Source: Cinclus cinclus
Lineage: Eukaryota; Chordata; Aves; Passeriformes; Cinclidae
Assembly: GCF_963662255.1 (NCBI RefSeq)
Contig: NC_085059.1
Span: forward strand, 8,961,234 to 9,025,233
Direction: 5' to 3'
Length of the DNA stretch: 64,000 bases
Under the pieces are notes generated by a model. The model saw only the letters and a list, made by a program, of their open reading frames with translations, was not told the origin of the DNA and ran no database searches. Numbering within the stretch: the first letter of the stretch is position 1; every line of letters starts with the position of its first letter. Below are positions 36,152 to 48,070 of the stretch, piece by piece. The translations under genes and the position numbers were made by a program.

Positions 36152-38168
36152 AGGTACAAATCACTCCTCATGTCGGCCCATGGAATAAGCAACATGTTCT
36201 GTGAAATATCTTTGGAATATTTGTGGACAGCATTTTCACTCCTGTGATCCCAGGAAAAGAGTGCAGATATTGAAGGAGGCAAGAAAGCTTCATTCAAAGA
36301 ACTGCGTCCTGGGAGACTTTCTGCTAGAAAAAAAGGAAGGTATATGAATTGAATTATGTATTGTTCATGTAAACAGATAGAGAACATGGACACCAGCAGA
36401 AAGCATAACTTTTGGAGAAGTGTTGGAGGAAGGAAGGAGAAAAGTGCCTTGTTTCCATTTTCTATCCATGAAGGGCGACATTCTGGTAAAATAAAAGATA
36501 TGTTTGACTGGCCTGTCCTTGTCTGAGGCCTCAGTCAGGGCATCAGCCTGGTCTCTAGCTATTAATCACACAAGCTTTACTTCATTAGCTTAGCCTTCTC
36601 CTGGATCTTTTCCCACCCTTGACAGGGGATGCTGTGTCACGCAGCAGGAATTTCGCTCAGATGGGGCTCCTGACATCTGCAACTGACTGCATTCACACTG
36701 ATGTATCACACCCTCAGCAAGCCTGGCAGTCTCCTTTTGGAGAGAGAAATTAATGGCAAGCAAATGAGGGAACAAAAGGAGGAGAGAGGGAAGGAGACAC
36801 TCCAGGGAGCAGATTTCAGGATAAGCAACCTTAAAGAGTTAAAGGCTAGCTTTCCATATGAACATTGAGTACAGAGGAGTGCTACAGAAACCAGTCTTTT
36901 CATTTAGATATCTGCTCCAAGAGTACACATATAAAAGACAACTTGAGAAGGGAAAAGAGGAGGTGTAATAATTTTCCTGGTAAGGGAATGGAGAATAAAT
37001 TTTAGCCTTGCAATTACCATTTTTACAGCAGCACAAATCAGTTAATTTTCTTATATTAATGCTCCATAGTTTAGAAAGCATTTATTTTCTCTAAACAATC
37101 AGCAATTCTGAGTACATTATTCATCTTTTTTCTCCATTTTCATAAAGTCCTGTTAATAGAATACATTCAAGAAGGCCACTGTCATCATTAGAATGTTCTG
37201 TTACAATACCAAACAAATCAAGCAATTTAGACAAGTGAATAAAACAGCACACTCTGTTCCCTAAATGACCAGGGCAAAACACTACATTCTCATTATTTTA
37301 AACCAGCCAAAAACTTCAAACATTTTTAACATAGTCCATACAATTAATCAGGCAAAAATCCTTTCAATTAGGTTTGGCAGTCCTGCCACCGTCAGAATTT
37401 CAAATAATAAACACAGGAATCACTTGAAAATTCCAGTGTCAGCATAACACACCTCATATAACTTCACAACATATGAAAAGGCCCAGGCATTAGCAGCTGA
37501 CCTATTAAAAATGGCTTTAGGTGTGACAAGGATGTGGCAGTACCTGGTATCCTGCAGCTATCATTAATGAACATTTTCTCTCCAGTTCTGCAAATCTGCA
37601 TTATTTTATTTTTATAGTATTTCAGTAATATATAAAACATCTATAATAAATATACTGTGGGTCCATTTTCAGAAGTTCTCTTGGAGAAAGACAGGAGAGG
37701 TTTCATACCCACCAAATAGCAAATCTACCACATCAGAGTAATCACATCACACCATCAGTGTCTGGATTAAAAAAATAAGTCACATGCAAACAGGAAATAT
37801 GATTCAGAAATTATTCAGAAAGGCCAAAACTCTGCACTGTCCCAGACTCCTGATAGTCCTGTATCCTATAGCCAGAGACTGTCATCAACAGCACAGTCAA
37901 AAGGATTTCTGATGATAAGGATCTTAGAACATTCAGAATGTGTCTATTTTGCCAGTCCATCAGAGGTTTGTTAATCAACTTTCTAGAAGATCTCAGTTTA
38001 AGATGAGAAATTAAAATAGAAACTTCAGAAGCACAGAGGTTTTGAGACCTTAGTAAGACATACAATTTTGGAATTTCTAGAATCCCCAACACAAAACATT
38101 TGTTAAATGGAATTCAGAGATTTGAAGGCAAGAGAAAAATAAGGGCAGATAACAGTGATTGAAGTGTA

Positions 38169-38204
38169 GAGGAACAACACGAAGAGGAACAACACAAAGA
38201 GGAA
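38169..38204. repeat. 15-bp tandem repeat, about 2.4 units
   Basis: Units begin GAGGAACAACAC and repeat every 15 bp (38169-38183, 38184-38198, then GAGGAA), differing at one position. Confidence 0.9.
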
Positions 38205-39825
38205 TTTTCAAGCTGCAAAACTGCTCCAATCAAGTAAGTTTTGATGGGGAAAGTCAGATGTAACTGCTCCAGGCTACATTACCAAGTCAATAATCTGAGC
38301 AACACAGACATGCATGAAGCAGTCTGAAGTTTCTAGAAGTACTGAAAACATAAGCAGAGTAACTGTACAGGCAGAACCAAGGTATTCAGAAGGCACAAAG
38401 GCAAACCTAAGCAGTGTCCTATTTTTTGTAAAGAGTTACTGAATTTGTGTACAAAATAATTCTTAAAGTTGTAGACATATCTCAACCCCAAAAGAAAATT
38501 TCAGGCAGAGACTTTCAATAGCCTTGAGCCTGCGGAAGCTTTAATTGCAAAAACTGTGGAAACTTACAGAAATTTTGCCATGGGATTTATTTTCCCTAAT
38601 CTTCTTATATAAACATATGGTTTTCATGCTGCAAACATCACAGTGTATCAAGAAGACTACCATTTGAAATGCTAAACTGCTCGAACATTGAAGTCAAAGG
38701 ATTTTTTTGTAACTATTAACACCTGAAAGTCCTGCCACATTTGGAGAAATGCCCTAATTCATAGAAGTTCTCAGTCCAGTTAATGGAAAAATATGCCCTT
38801 TTGCTCCCAATCCATTTTGGTGCGTGAACACACAGACATTTCATTCCAATAGAGCATCAGAGCACAGCACTAAATTTTGGACACTCTCAGCATGATTACT
38901 TTGCAATTATGGCATATGTATTATGGCAAGTCCCAAGTAAATTATGAACTCTGTGTATTACAAAGGCACTGTGAAACATTGATTGATTTGGACAGTTTGT
39001 AGTTAATTAAGTTCATTTCCAATTCCATCTCTTCACACAATTTCAAAGCATTCTGCATTGAAAGCCCATTTTCAATTAGTAAAGAGGATGAAACAAAAAA
39101 GTATTAATTATAAAAGTGGCAATCCTCATTTAAATCTTCATAGTACAGCAATTATTTATGTTAAGTGTTGAGAAACTGGAGAGTTATACTTGTCTAATAT
39201 AATTTTTTTCCTTGATATATTTCTCATATATATTAAATCTGTACAAAGTAGTGGCATAGCATTTTTTAAAGTAAGGAATAAATTATTGCTCACAAACTTG
39301 TACAAAGCTCCAAAAGATAGAAAAATGTCTGTGCTTGGCTAGAGTCAAATTAAGTGCCTTGGCCTGATGCCTCTCACTGCTACTGCACTCCTACCTTCAC
39401 ACAATTCCATTACTTGGATTGAAGCAAACGTCCCCATCAAAATAGTGAAGGAATACTGGTATTAGTAGAAACTCATGCTGCCAAAGGAATACCCAAAAGA
39501 AGATACTAATTTTTATTCTAATGTTTGATGCTGTTCAAAAATAATAGGTCCAGGCTACTCACCAAACTGCTTTTATAAAGAGGTACAAATCCTGGAAAAT
39601 ATGATGGAAAAAAAGACAAATAAATCATCCCTTAAATTGCTGATGTTACTGTTCTACAAAACAGGTATTCTTTAGTACATTAATACCTTTCTTCATGTGA
39701 GCCAAATACCTCCAATGCCCATTAAATAGAGAGAGAAGACAGAAAGACCCAATGTTTTTTGTGGTGCCATTCAAAGATGGAACATCTTAATTTGCTGACT
39801 GTATTTCTCTTTGCCTCTGTCAAAG

Positions 39826-40142
39826 ACTGCCAGCCACAGACATGACACCAAAATGAATGATATGAGATTAGCAGGCGCACAGTGCTTTAAACCAACTTTT
39901 CTAACTCCATTTACTGGATTTGGAACTGCTATCTACCAGCCAGTTGCTACTGGCATGGAGTCCCAGTTCCAAAGCCAAGATGACTTCTTTAACCACTGGC
40001 ACATGCTTCATGGCCGGGCTACTGACTGGCTTATTCCCCCTGTTGTCTTTGCCAGTTTGGTAGCAGGTTCTGTAGCCACACTGCTGTGGTGTAGCAGGGG
40101 GAAAATGATGAGCACTAGAAGACTGAAAATTATTCAGGGCAG
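39826..40142 (+). other. Candidate exon with a one-pass membrane ORF
   Basis: A frame is open from 39799 to the TAG at 40144-40146. The first in-frame ATG, at 39853, gives 97 residues. Residues 59-80 (WLIPPVVFASLVAGSVATLLWC) form one hydrophobic stretch long enough to span a membrane. It is followed by a basic tail (SRGKMMSTRRLK), which by the positive-inside rule would put the C terminus in the cytosol. A pyrimidine-rich tract ending CAAAG precedes position 39826, and CAG|GTAGAA occurs at 40142, so an internal exon of 317 nt is possible; both sites are moderate. The minus strand is also open at 39901-40173. I recognise no protein family. An old pseudogene fragment or a chance frame are real alternatives. 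Confidence 0.25.
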
Positions 40143-41219
40143 GTAGAAGGACAGGCAAAATGGAAAAATACAACCAGAAGGAGTTAAAATAGAAAGTTGG
40201 GCTTCATGAAATGGGAAACTTCCTTTAATGGGAAACAAAGATTAAGTCAATCAAGTGCAGAGAGTCTTGCAGCTTCAAAAATGAATACAGATTAAAAGGA
40301 AGGAGAATGATACACATATTTCATGTTTGTGAGCTGTCTGCAATATTCTGTAACTTTCTCAGCTCTCACCAAGCACTCTAAGAGGGAAGAGCCTGTTCCT
40401 CACACTACAGGTATTTTAAAGTGCTGCTTTCAACATATCAGTAAATGATTTGTCTCAGATAAACCTGGGACTCAGCGCTGGGGGTTTCAGACAGAGCTGA
40501 AGCTCACCATCAGAGACAAGCTGTGCCCAGTGTCATCACGATAAAGGGCATAAGAGAGGGGTTTTGTGACATATATTGCAAGGTTTCCTTGCTATCTACT
40601 CTTCTGCTTATTCCCTTCATTTGAAGTTGCATCCAATTGAGAAAAACACTTAAACTGGTATGAAGTGAGATCCATGGAAGATTATCTATATCAGCAGCTT
40701 ATTAGAAGTTATTTCAAAATCTGCACTTTACTCAAAGAGGATTACATTTAGTGTCATCTGAGTAGAAAATCTCATCAGTGGCAAAATATATTTTTCTAAA
40801 TCTAACTGTACAATCAATAAAACTACATATATTATATTGGTTTGGCCTTTTATTCTAATGAAGAAACAGCTGTGAGACATGTGCATTAATTTCTTCTAAA
40901 CACACCCATCAGAGCTGCAAACATGCATAAATAATTTGTTTGATAAATCAAGAAAAAAAATCCCTGTAATTCTGATACCCTATTCTTGCACCCTGTGGCA
41001 TCTGAACACACAGCAGGTACAGCCCACAAGTACAACCAGTGCTCCCAGCTGCACAGGCAGCCTGCACAGCTGCACCCTGGGCTGATCTGTGCTCATAACC
41101 CAACAGTGTCATTTGTGTATTCCTCCAACACAGGGTGACAGAGACTTTTCTTTGGGAGGTATTTAGCCATCAAGTCAGAGAGATGATCTTCAGGATATAT
41201 AGGTATCCATAATTAAGGC

Positions 41220-41256
41220 ATATATATATATATATATATGCAGAGAGAGAGAGAGA
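41220..41256. repeat. Compound microsatellite (AT)n-GC-(AG)n
   Basis: Twenty bases of alternating A/T (41220-41239), a GC interruption, then AG units at 41242-41256. The same AT-then-AG architecture recurs at 60231-60317. Confidence 0.97.
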
Positions 41257-41666
41257 AAATATATTTATCCCTAAAAAATTCAGGTGCAACTGAAATATCA
41301 ATAATGAAAAATACTGGTGAAGGAAGCCTTGGAATAAAGCTCACACTTGCCTAGTTTTGAAGGGTTTCTGTGTGTGTGTGCATGTGCTGCCTGCAGGGAG
41401 GGGGAATTATTTTTACTTTTTAATCATCTTCACTTTACTGACAGTCAGGCAGCCAGTGGGTAGAAAGAGTACTTCTAGACTGATTCTCCTTTAGGAAAAT
41501 TAGAAAAATAAACAGCTGGCATGAAAATCTCTGAAAGAATTTTATATTTTTTACATGGAATTGCATTCCTCAGCACTTGACATGGATTTGGAAACTAAGT
41601 TCAAGACAGAATGTGGCAACAAATTTGTACAAGAAAATCCTTTGGCCACTTAATCACTGTTACAGG

Positions 41667-41693
<27 letters not shown>
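41667..41693. repeat. (AT)n microsatellite
   Basis: Twenty-seven bases of uninterrupted AT dinucleotide. Confidence 0.97.
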
Positions 41694-41700
<7 letters not shown>

Positions 41701-41789
41701 GGGCATGCCTGTGCATTTTTTGGAAAAATCAAGCAGCTAGGGTGTGGAAGGCTTGTTTGTTTGCTGTTTTGTTGGGTTTTTTTCCCTTT

Positions 41790-41811
41790 CCCCCCCCCCC
41801 CCCCCCCCCCC
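41790..41811. repeat. Poly-C run of 22
   Basis: Twenty-two consecutive C (G on the minus strand), preceded by TTTCCCTTT. Runs this long can form G-quadruplex or i-motif structures. They are also prone to length error in sequencing, so the exact count may be unreliable. Plus-strand frames through it give artificial polyproline. Confidence 0.95.
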
Positions 41812-44800
41812 TTTTAAATGCAGAGTCCTGGGTGGGTTGAATCTGCTCTCACAGCATGTAATACTGCTGCAATTAGAAACACAGCCACTATGGAACAATA
41901 CCACTCTTGAGAGAAAAATAAGAAATCACAAACTGTAGGGTCTCAGCCACCTTGCTCCTTGATTTGAATTAGCTTAAATCTGATGTGGAAAATTAAGAAT
42001 TTTTTTAAAAGAATACAACAAATAGTTTTAAGAAGAGTCTATTCCATTACCATAAAAAGAGCTAAGAAGAGAGAGTTCTTCCAATTTTCATTCTGAAATG
42101 ATAGCAAATTTGGAAACACATTATTAATGTTTCAAGAACGCCCTTCTTGATATCTGCCACTTGCCAGGGTCTTATTTGTGGTGGGGTTTGAATAATTTGG
42201 TTTTCCTATGAAGGCAAAAGCACAAGAATGATTCTCACTGAAACTTCTGTAAACCTTCTGCTTGCTTCAGTGAAGTTTCAGTGATGGTACATTTAACCAC
42301 TGGTTTAATACAGATGATATTCATGTGTAATTTGATTAACCATAGCAGACAAGGAGATGACAAGAGTGCTGTACAAACCAGTCTTGATCTGTTCAGCATT
42401 TGGTTTCAAGATCCTGTGTTGACTTTGATTACAGCTGTTAAATTCTCACTCCCATTTAATCTCTTCTCTTTCAAGTGGAAAGCACTTTACTTATTTCTGA
42501 ATTCTCAGAAAACTATCTATCCCAAAAGATGTAACTTGTAAAAAATCATAGCATATACTGTGTTTTCTCAGCATTAAGCTCAGGGATGAACATGAAAATC
42601 AATACTGTGCTTGGCCTGCAGCCTCGTCATTTATTGATTTACATGACGTTTGTCTCCATAGAAAATGCAATTATGGCTTAAATACAATACAGTATTTTGC
42701 TAATAGGATACAAATGTCACCACTGAGTAAAAAAGGTCACACTTGCATGTAAATGATTGTCAACCCCATCCCGCACTTGCTGCTGCTGTTATTTTGAAGA
42801 GGCTGTCAAAAAACAAGAGGCCTAGGTAATTCTGCTGGCATTAATTGGGGCTCAGCTGTTGATATAAGTGGCACCAGTGGTTCCAGTTCTCTGGACTTAC
42901 ACAGGTGCTTTGTGCTTCCTTAGTTTTACAGAGCTTCGTCAGGCGGGATTTTCTTTTTTTCTTTATAGCTTTGGAGCTATTCAGAAAAATCTTCATGTAG
43001 AAGAAATCGAGAACAAAAAGAAGTAGGAATTCAAGAAAGATTGCTGAATTTGCTGGAAGATGTGAATGACCAATGCCATGCAGAGAAACATGGTTTTACC
43101 TCTGTTACAGTAGGATGTGGAATTGCCTTAACTCTTTAACATAATAACATGATTATCACTTGATAAGGTGCCCAGGTCTGGCACACAGCGTTTAGTAGGG
43201 GAACTTAGATACTTATGAAATACATGTACCATCTTCTAATAAAGGAGAATGACCTAATTCACTTTAAAGCCTGGGTGTACTGAATGAAATTTCCCTTTGT
43301 GAATAAGTAGTATATTGACATTAATAGCAGTACATTTATATAGAGCTTTAGTAATTTGCTCCTGTTTGCAGGAAGATATTTTTCCCCAGTGTGGGTAATC
43401 TAATTAATCAGGAATGTCAAGCTTTGTAATTTAATCCACCTATTTTAATATTAATTTAAATTCTAAAGAACTAAGATTGAATATCCTTGGAGGTCTGTCT
43501 GTTTGTTTTCCATATTGGTTAAAGATTCAATATCTATATGCTAAAAAACATTGAAAGCTAGTATTTTTTGTTTCTTAGCATCATTAGCTTCATAGCTACT
43601 TTGCTCTAAAGAAAACTCTTGACTATTCAAGCATCAGGAAAATCAGTGCTGTTGGTAACCGTGACCTTATTTTCTTCTCTTGGCTAAAATATTTAGTCTT
43701 ATCATGAGTAATATTGTGCTTTGTACTTATGGCTGGCCTTCTGTGAAAGAGGTGCTACCTTAGCTCAGTCAGTATTTTACTGATTCAGTGACAGTGTAGT
43801 CCATGGTCAAGTCCATTTCCATTGGACCTTCAGCCCACCCCCTTTTGTTCATCTGCATCTCCTACTCCTGGTCATGGTCAGAACCCCTTCAGGGCACCAG
43901 ATCTGAAACCCTCCCAGCAGGCTCAGGAACCTGGGCCTGAGCTCCAGCTGCAGAATTTGGAATGTCAGTGGGGTGTTTTCCTTTTATTTTCTTTCTCGAA
44001 GGTGTTTGATAGGTGTATGTTTGAGATTTCACTATTGAAATAAGATGTGAACTTCTATATGCAAATAATAAATATTCAAAATTATAATTTGATGGGCAGT
44101 TAATAGAGTTTTGACATAATTTCAGTGTTCTGACTATCTGGGCCTTTGAGGGTACTTTCAGATTAGAAATTTTAATATAAAAGTAAGAAGAGAAGGGAAT
44201 AATGTCCTTGTTTTCCTTTCATAAATAGATCTAGAACTGGACAGTCAGTTATTAAGGATACCATATTCCAACACTTAAATAAAAACTGTGGTTTTAAAAA
44301 AGTATTCTTAGAAAACAAAAACTTGACTGGTTCTTGTTTGCTCTTTTCTATAACTGCAGAGAAAAAAACAAGAAGAATCTGAAATGAATTTCCTAATGGA
44401 TCAGAAAATGTCATCACTACCCGATCTCTGTGACATGTGCTCAAGTGGTCTGCTTGCACAGAAGAAAAACCTCAACACTCAGGCAGCCTCAACCACGTAG
44501 CAAGATATAAGCAACCTTTGCTAAAAAAGGTACCAAGTCACCACTGTGAATTTGAGACAAGAGGTCTATCACAGGAAGCAAGAAATTAATTTCACTCTAC
44601 CTGGTACGTTACTGCAGTAGCAGCACTGACTTTTCTGAATCTGTTCCTAAATCATTAGTAAGGTCATTGGCTGAAAATCTTTTAGGAGATCTAGTCAGAC
44701 TGATTTGGGATATCGTTTTCTATAAATATCTCTGTGACAGCCATAATTTAAGAACCTTGTGTTTTTAACTTCTTAAAGTTGAAAACTTAACTTTCTTTTC

Positions 44801-47800
44801 TCACTGTAGCCCCACACAGTAGGGTAAGGGACAAGTGAGGAATAATCCCACAATATTATTTTATGCTGATCAGATCTTTCTATACAATATAAAAGGAGCA
44901 GACACAGATGTTCACTTCCTCTACAAAGGCTAATTTTCCTTCCACTAGATGTTACTTTGAATATGGATTACACAATCTAAATGCAGTTGTTCAGTATGTA
45001 AGACTCCATAATATCCTACAACTGAACCAATGGGTTAAGACACTTTTCATCTGATTGCACAAAATTATTGATCCACTGGTCCCTTTTCCAGATTTTAAAT
45101 CACCTAAGCAGAAGGAAAAATAAATGCATTAAGACTTTCCAGCCTCAGTGAGAAAATATATGTAGGTAGTTTGAGTGCCTACAGTAAAAATAATCACATG
45201 GCGTATCTTGAAGTAATCCATCTGATTTTGAATTAGCCACTCAAAAAGCAGTTTATTTCAAAAAATATAATTTTACTTTGCCTGAGAGTTGACTATATAA
45301 GCCCCATCTATCAATTCCTGCAGTTTGAGTATTACAATATGAATAATATATGTCTTTGTCATGTGAATAAGATAACAGCCTTCACTCCTCAATGCTCTAC
45401 ATTTCTTCTTTCAAATGTGACATAAAATACAATTTTCCTTAAGTAGCTGAAAAGGAATTTAGAATAAATTAATTATGAATACTTGAATGGAGATAGACAC
45501 TAATTTTGTAAAAAAAATTGAAAAAAAAGAATACAAAACAAAATATCAAGAATTATTTATTAAATTCAGTGAGACACTGAGAAGGGCCTAAGAATATAGC
45601 TGAAGAGTGATGTTTTCTCAAAAAACATGCTTGAATACCTGCACATCTTTTTTAAGTTACCACTTCAAAAGCTTCTTAAGCCCTCTTGAGCATTTTTCAG
45701 TGGCTGACAAGAAACACACCCCATGACCACCTACAGCTGTGAATTCAGGTGGATTCAATTCTGGTCACTTCGTCTTCCTGTTTTTTCCACACTGTTTTAT
45801 TTATTATGGAGGCTCAGGTAATCTTCTCCAAAGCATCAGGAAATTGCATCTGTTTAAAACAGGTTCCAGGACCGGGCAGAACAGGATATCACCCAACTCC
45901 AGCTCCTGAGCTCCTGGTCAGCAGAGCCACGATTTCTGTTTCTGAAACAATTCAAACAACACATTTAAATAACTGGTGCACTGCCCATAATGCAGCAGCA
46001 TGCACCTGCCTGAATGCTGACTACACTCCGTCGAGTTCTGGCAGCATAAATAACCCTGAAAAATTATTAACTGACAAAAAACACTAATAAGGGATTATTT
46101 GGCACATGACATATGACTGAAATATTCTCTGTGTATATTTTGGGCCTCCCACAGCCCATATTCTTTATGTTCTTTAAAAAACAAAAGAAAGTCTTGGCTT
46201 TCTTATTTTTCACTACCTCAGGCATATTACTTTCATTGCAGGCCAAAAAGGAATTGGAACTTTATTGTCATGGAAGAGTCAGGAAGAAGCCCATTATTTA
46301 TTCGTTTTTGACTGTTAATTTTTCTGTCTTATTTTTTCCAGGTTTTTAACACATGGGCACACACAGTTATTTGGACTGTCACAACAACAGTTTAAGCTAT
46401 CTCTGTGTTTGATGTATGGTGAAAGAGTCATAAAAAAGACAGCAGTGAAAGAGCCAAACAATTACAGGCAAAATTGCAAGGGTTCATGTTGAGAGGGAGA
46501 TGGAAAAGACAAAAACAAGACTCCACATAGTAACAAATCCAAGAAGCACTGAAAACCTTAAAATTGTCAAAATTCTCAAAAGAAAGCATTTGGATTTTTG
46601 TTTGAAAATGTGTATGTATCTTCATTTTTAAAGGCTTAAAAGAGTTAAATGAGGGCTTTCAGAGGGAAATGCATTTTCTGCTAACCCAAAATTATTTTCA
46701 AAATTATTTCTCTTTTCATGTGCCTGAGAAAAACACAATTTAGAATAACTCAGCAAAATTTTCTTGCTGCTTTCTCCTCCAGTAACATCAGCAATCTAAC
46801 AACAGAATTTATTCACACAGGTGTAATCAGTATCTCTACAGACCTGCAACAGCAAAGCACTTTCCATAAGCCTTGGACTGGTGGTCACAATGAGAAAGCA
46901 GCCCGACAGTTTAACAGCAATGGACTTGGGCTTTTATTCTGTTATGGGAAAAGAAGCATCCTTTTGTCACACAGAATTCCCTCGTCGAGCCTTGGATTGA
47001 CCTTTAAAAATCACAAGGAACTTGAATGTCACAGATGGATAATTGATAATTGATGTTCACCAAACCAGTGACATCATCCTGAACCAAACAAAGCCATCCC
47101 CCTGAACTCTCCTGTTATCCTTGTTACAAATGGAAAGTCACAATCACTAAAGCAGATGATAACATTTGTGTTAAAGGAAATGTTAATTGAAATTGGCATG
47201 CTGCTGCTCACAGCTAGGAACAGGACCCCAAAGGATCAGCAGAAAGAAAAGGAAAAAAAAAAAGGTGAGTTTTGCCAGATGAGCTCTGACTCCCAGCCAA
47301 TGATGGGGAGGGCTCCATGTCTGATAATCCATTTTTAACTACAGCAAGATTAACTCCAACCCAAATAAAAAGCCATTTCTAAAGTGCAGAAAGCCTATTA
47401 TCTGCTCTTTTAAGCATGTGAGTAGGAGGTGAAGAAAATAATCACACAAGATCTATATTTTCTTAATTATTTTTAAGAGATACTGGGACCTGAATATCTC
47501 AAAACGAGAAGAAATAAAAATATTCATTTTAATGCATGCAATGTAATGCTTATCACTTAATCACTGCAAAGTGCTGTCAGGTTTAATTACAGTCTTCAGT
47601 GACCCAGCAAGATGAATAAGTCATGAATCTTAACACCCATATCCAAATCATGAAAGTTAGCTTTCTCCTCCCCTCCTAGTGCATACTGGATTCCTCAGAA
47701 GTAAAGAACTTATATTAACAATCACTTCTAGAAAGGACAACAAACTAACCCAAATTAATTATTTTTAAAAAACTGTTTTTATAGCAGGGACCAAAGTTTA

Positions 47801-48049
47801 CTTAAGGGTCAAGAAATAACCTAGAGTCAGCTTCACTCTGCATTAATAATTGCTTAGTAAAGTAGGAGCTATCCAGGGCCAGGGGCACCCTGTAAACACT
47901 GAATAGCAATTGGGTAGAAAAGACTCAGGTATCAGTGACTGCAGTGACTGAGCAGAGAGACAGAGCAACCTCGGAAAGCTCACTGGAGCAGCCTGCCAAG
48001 CTCAGAACTCGCATGCCCATGATCAGGAACTGTGGCACTCTTCCCAGGC

Positions 48050-48070
48050 AAAAAAAAAAAAAAAAAAAAA
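48050..48070. repeat. Poly-A run of 21
   Basis: Twenty-one A between CCCAGGC and CTCCAGGGG. Upstream sequence shows no recognisable gene-derived or SINE body. Confidence 0.95.

Larger units (their letters stand above)
36152..41219. other. Non-coding DNA with one candidate exon
   Basis: No known gene. It holds a short 15-bp tandem repeat (38169) and the candidate membrane-protein exon at 39826-40142, which is noticeably less AT-rich than the rest. 40440-40560 is also mildly GC-rich but has no recognisable content. Confidence 0.65.

Noticed and set aside
35760..36393. Overlapping frames of 107-116 codons on both strands
   Set aside because: They fall in or across the ERVK-like LTR and its flank; the length reflects its GC-rich composition.
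41577..41938. Polyproline-containing frames
   Set aside because: The prolines come from the C22 homopolymer, read as CCC codons in all three frames.
47930..48070. Processed pseudogene or SINE ending in the A21 run
   Set aside because: No recognisable parent gene, tRNA-like promoter boxes or flanking target duplication was seen.
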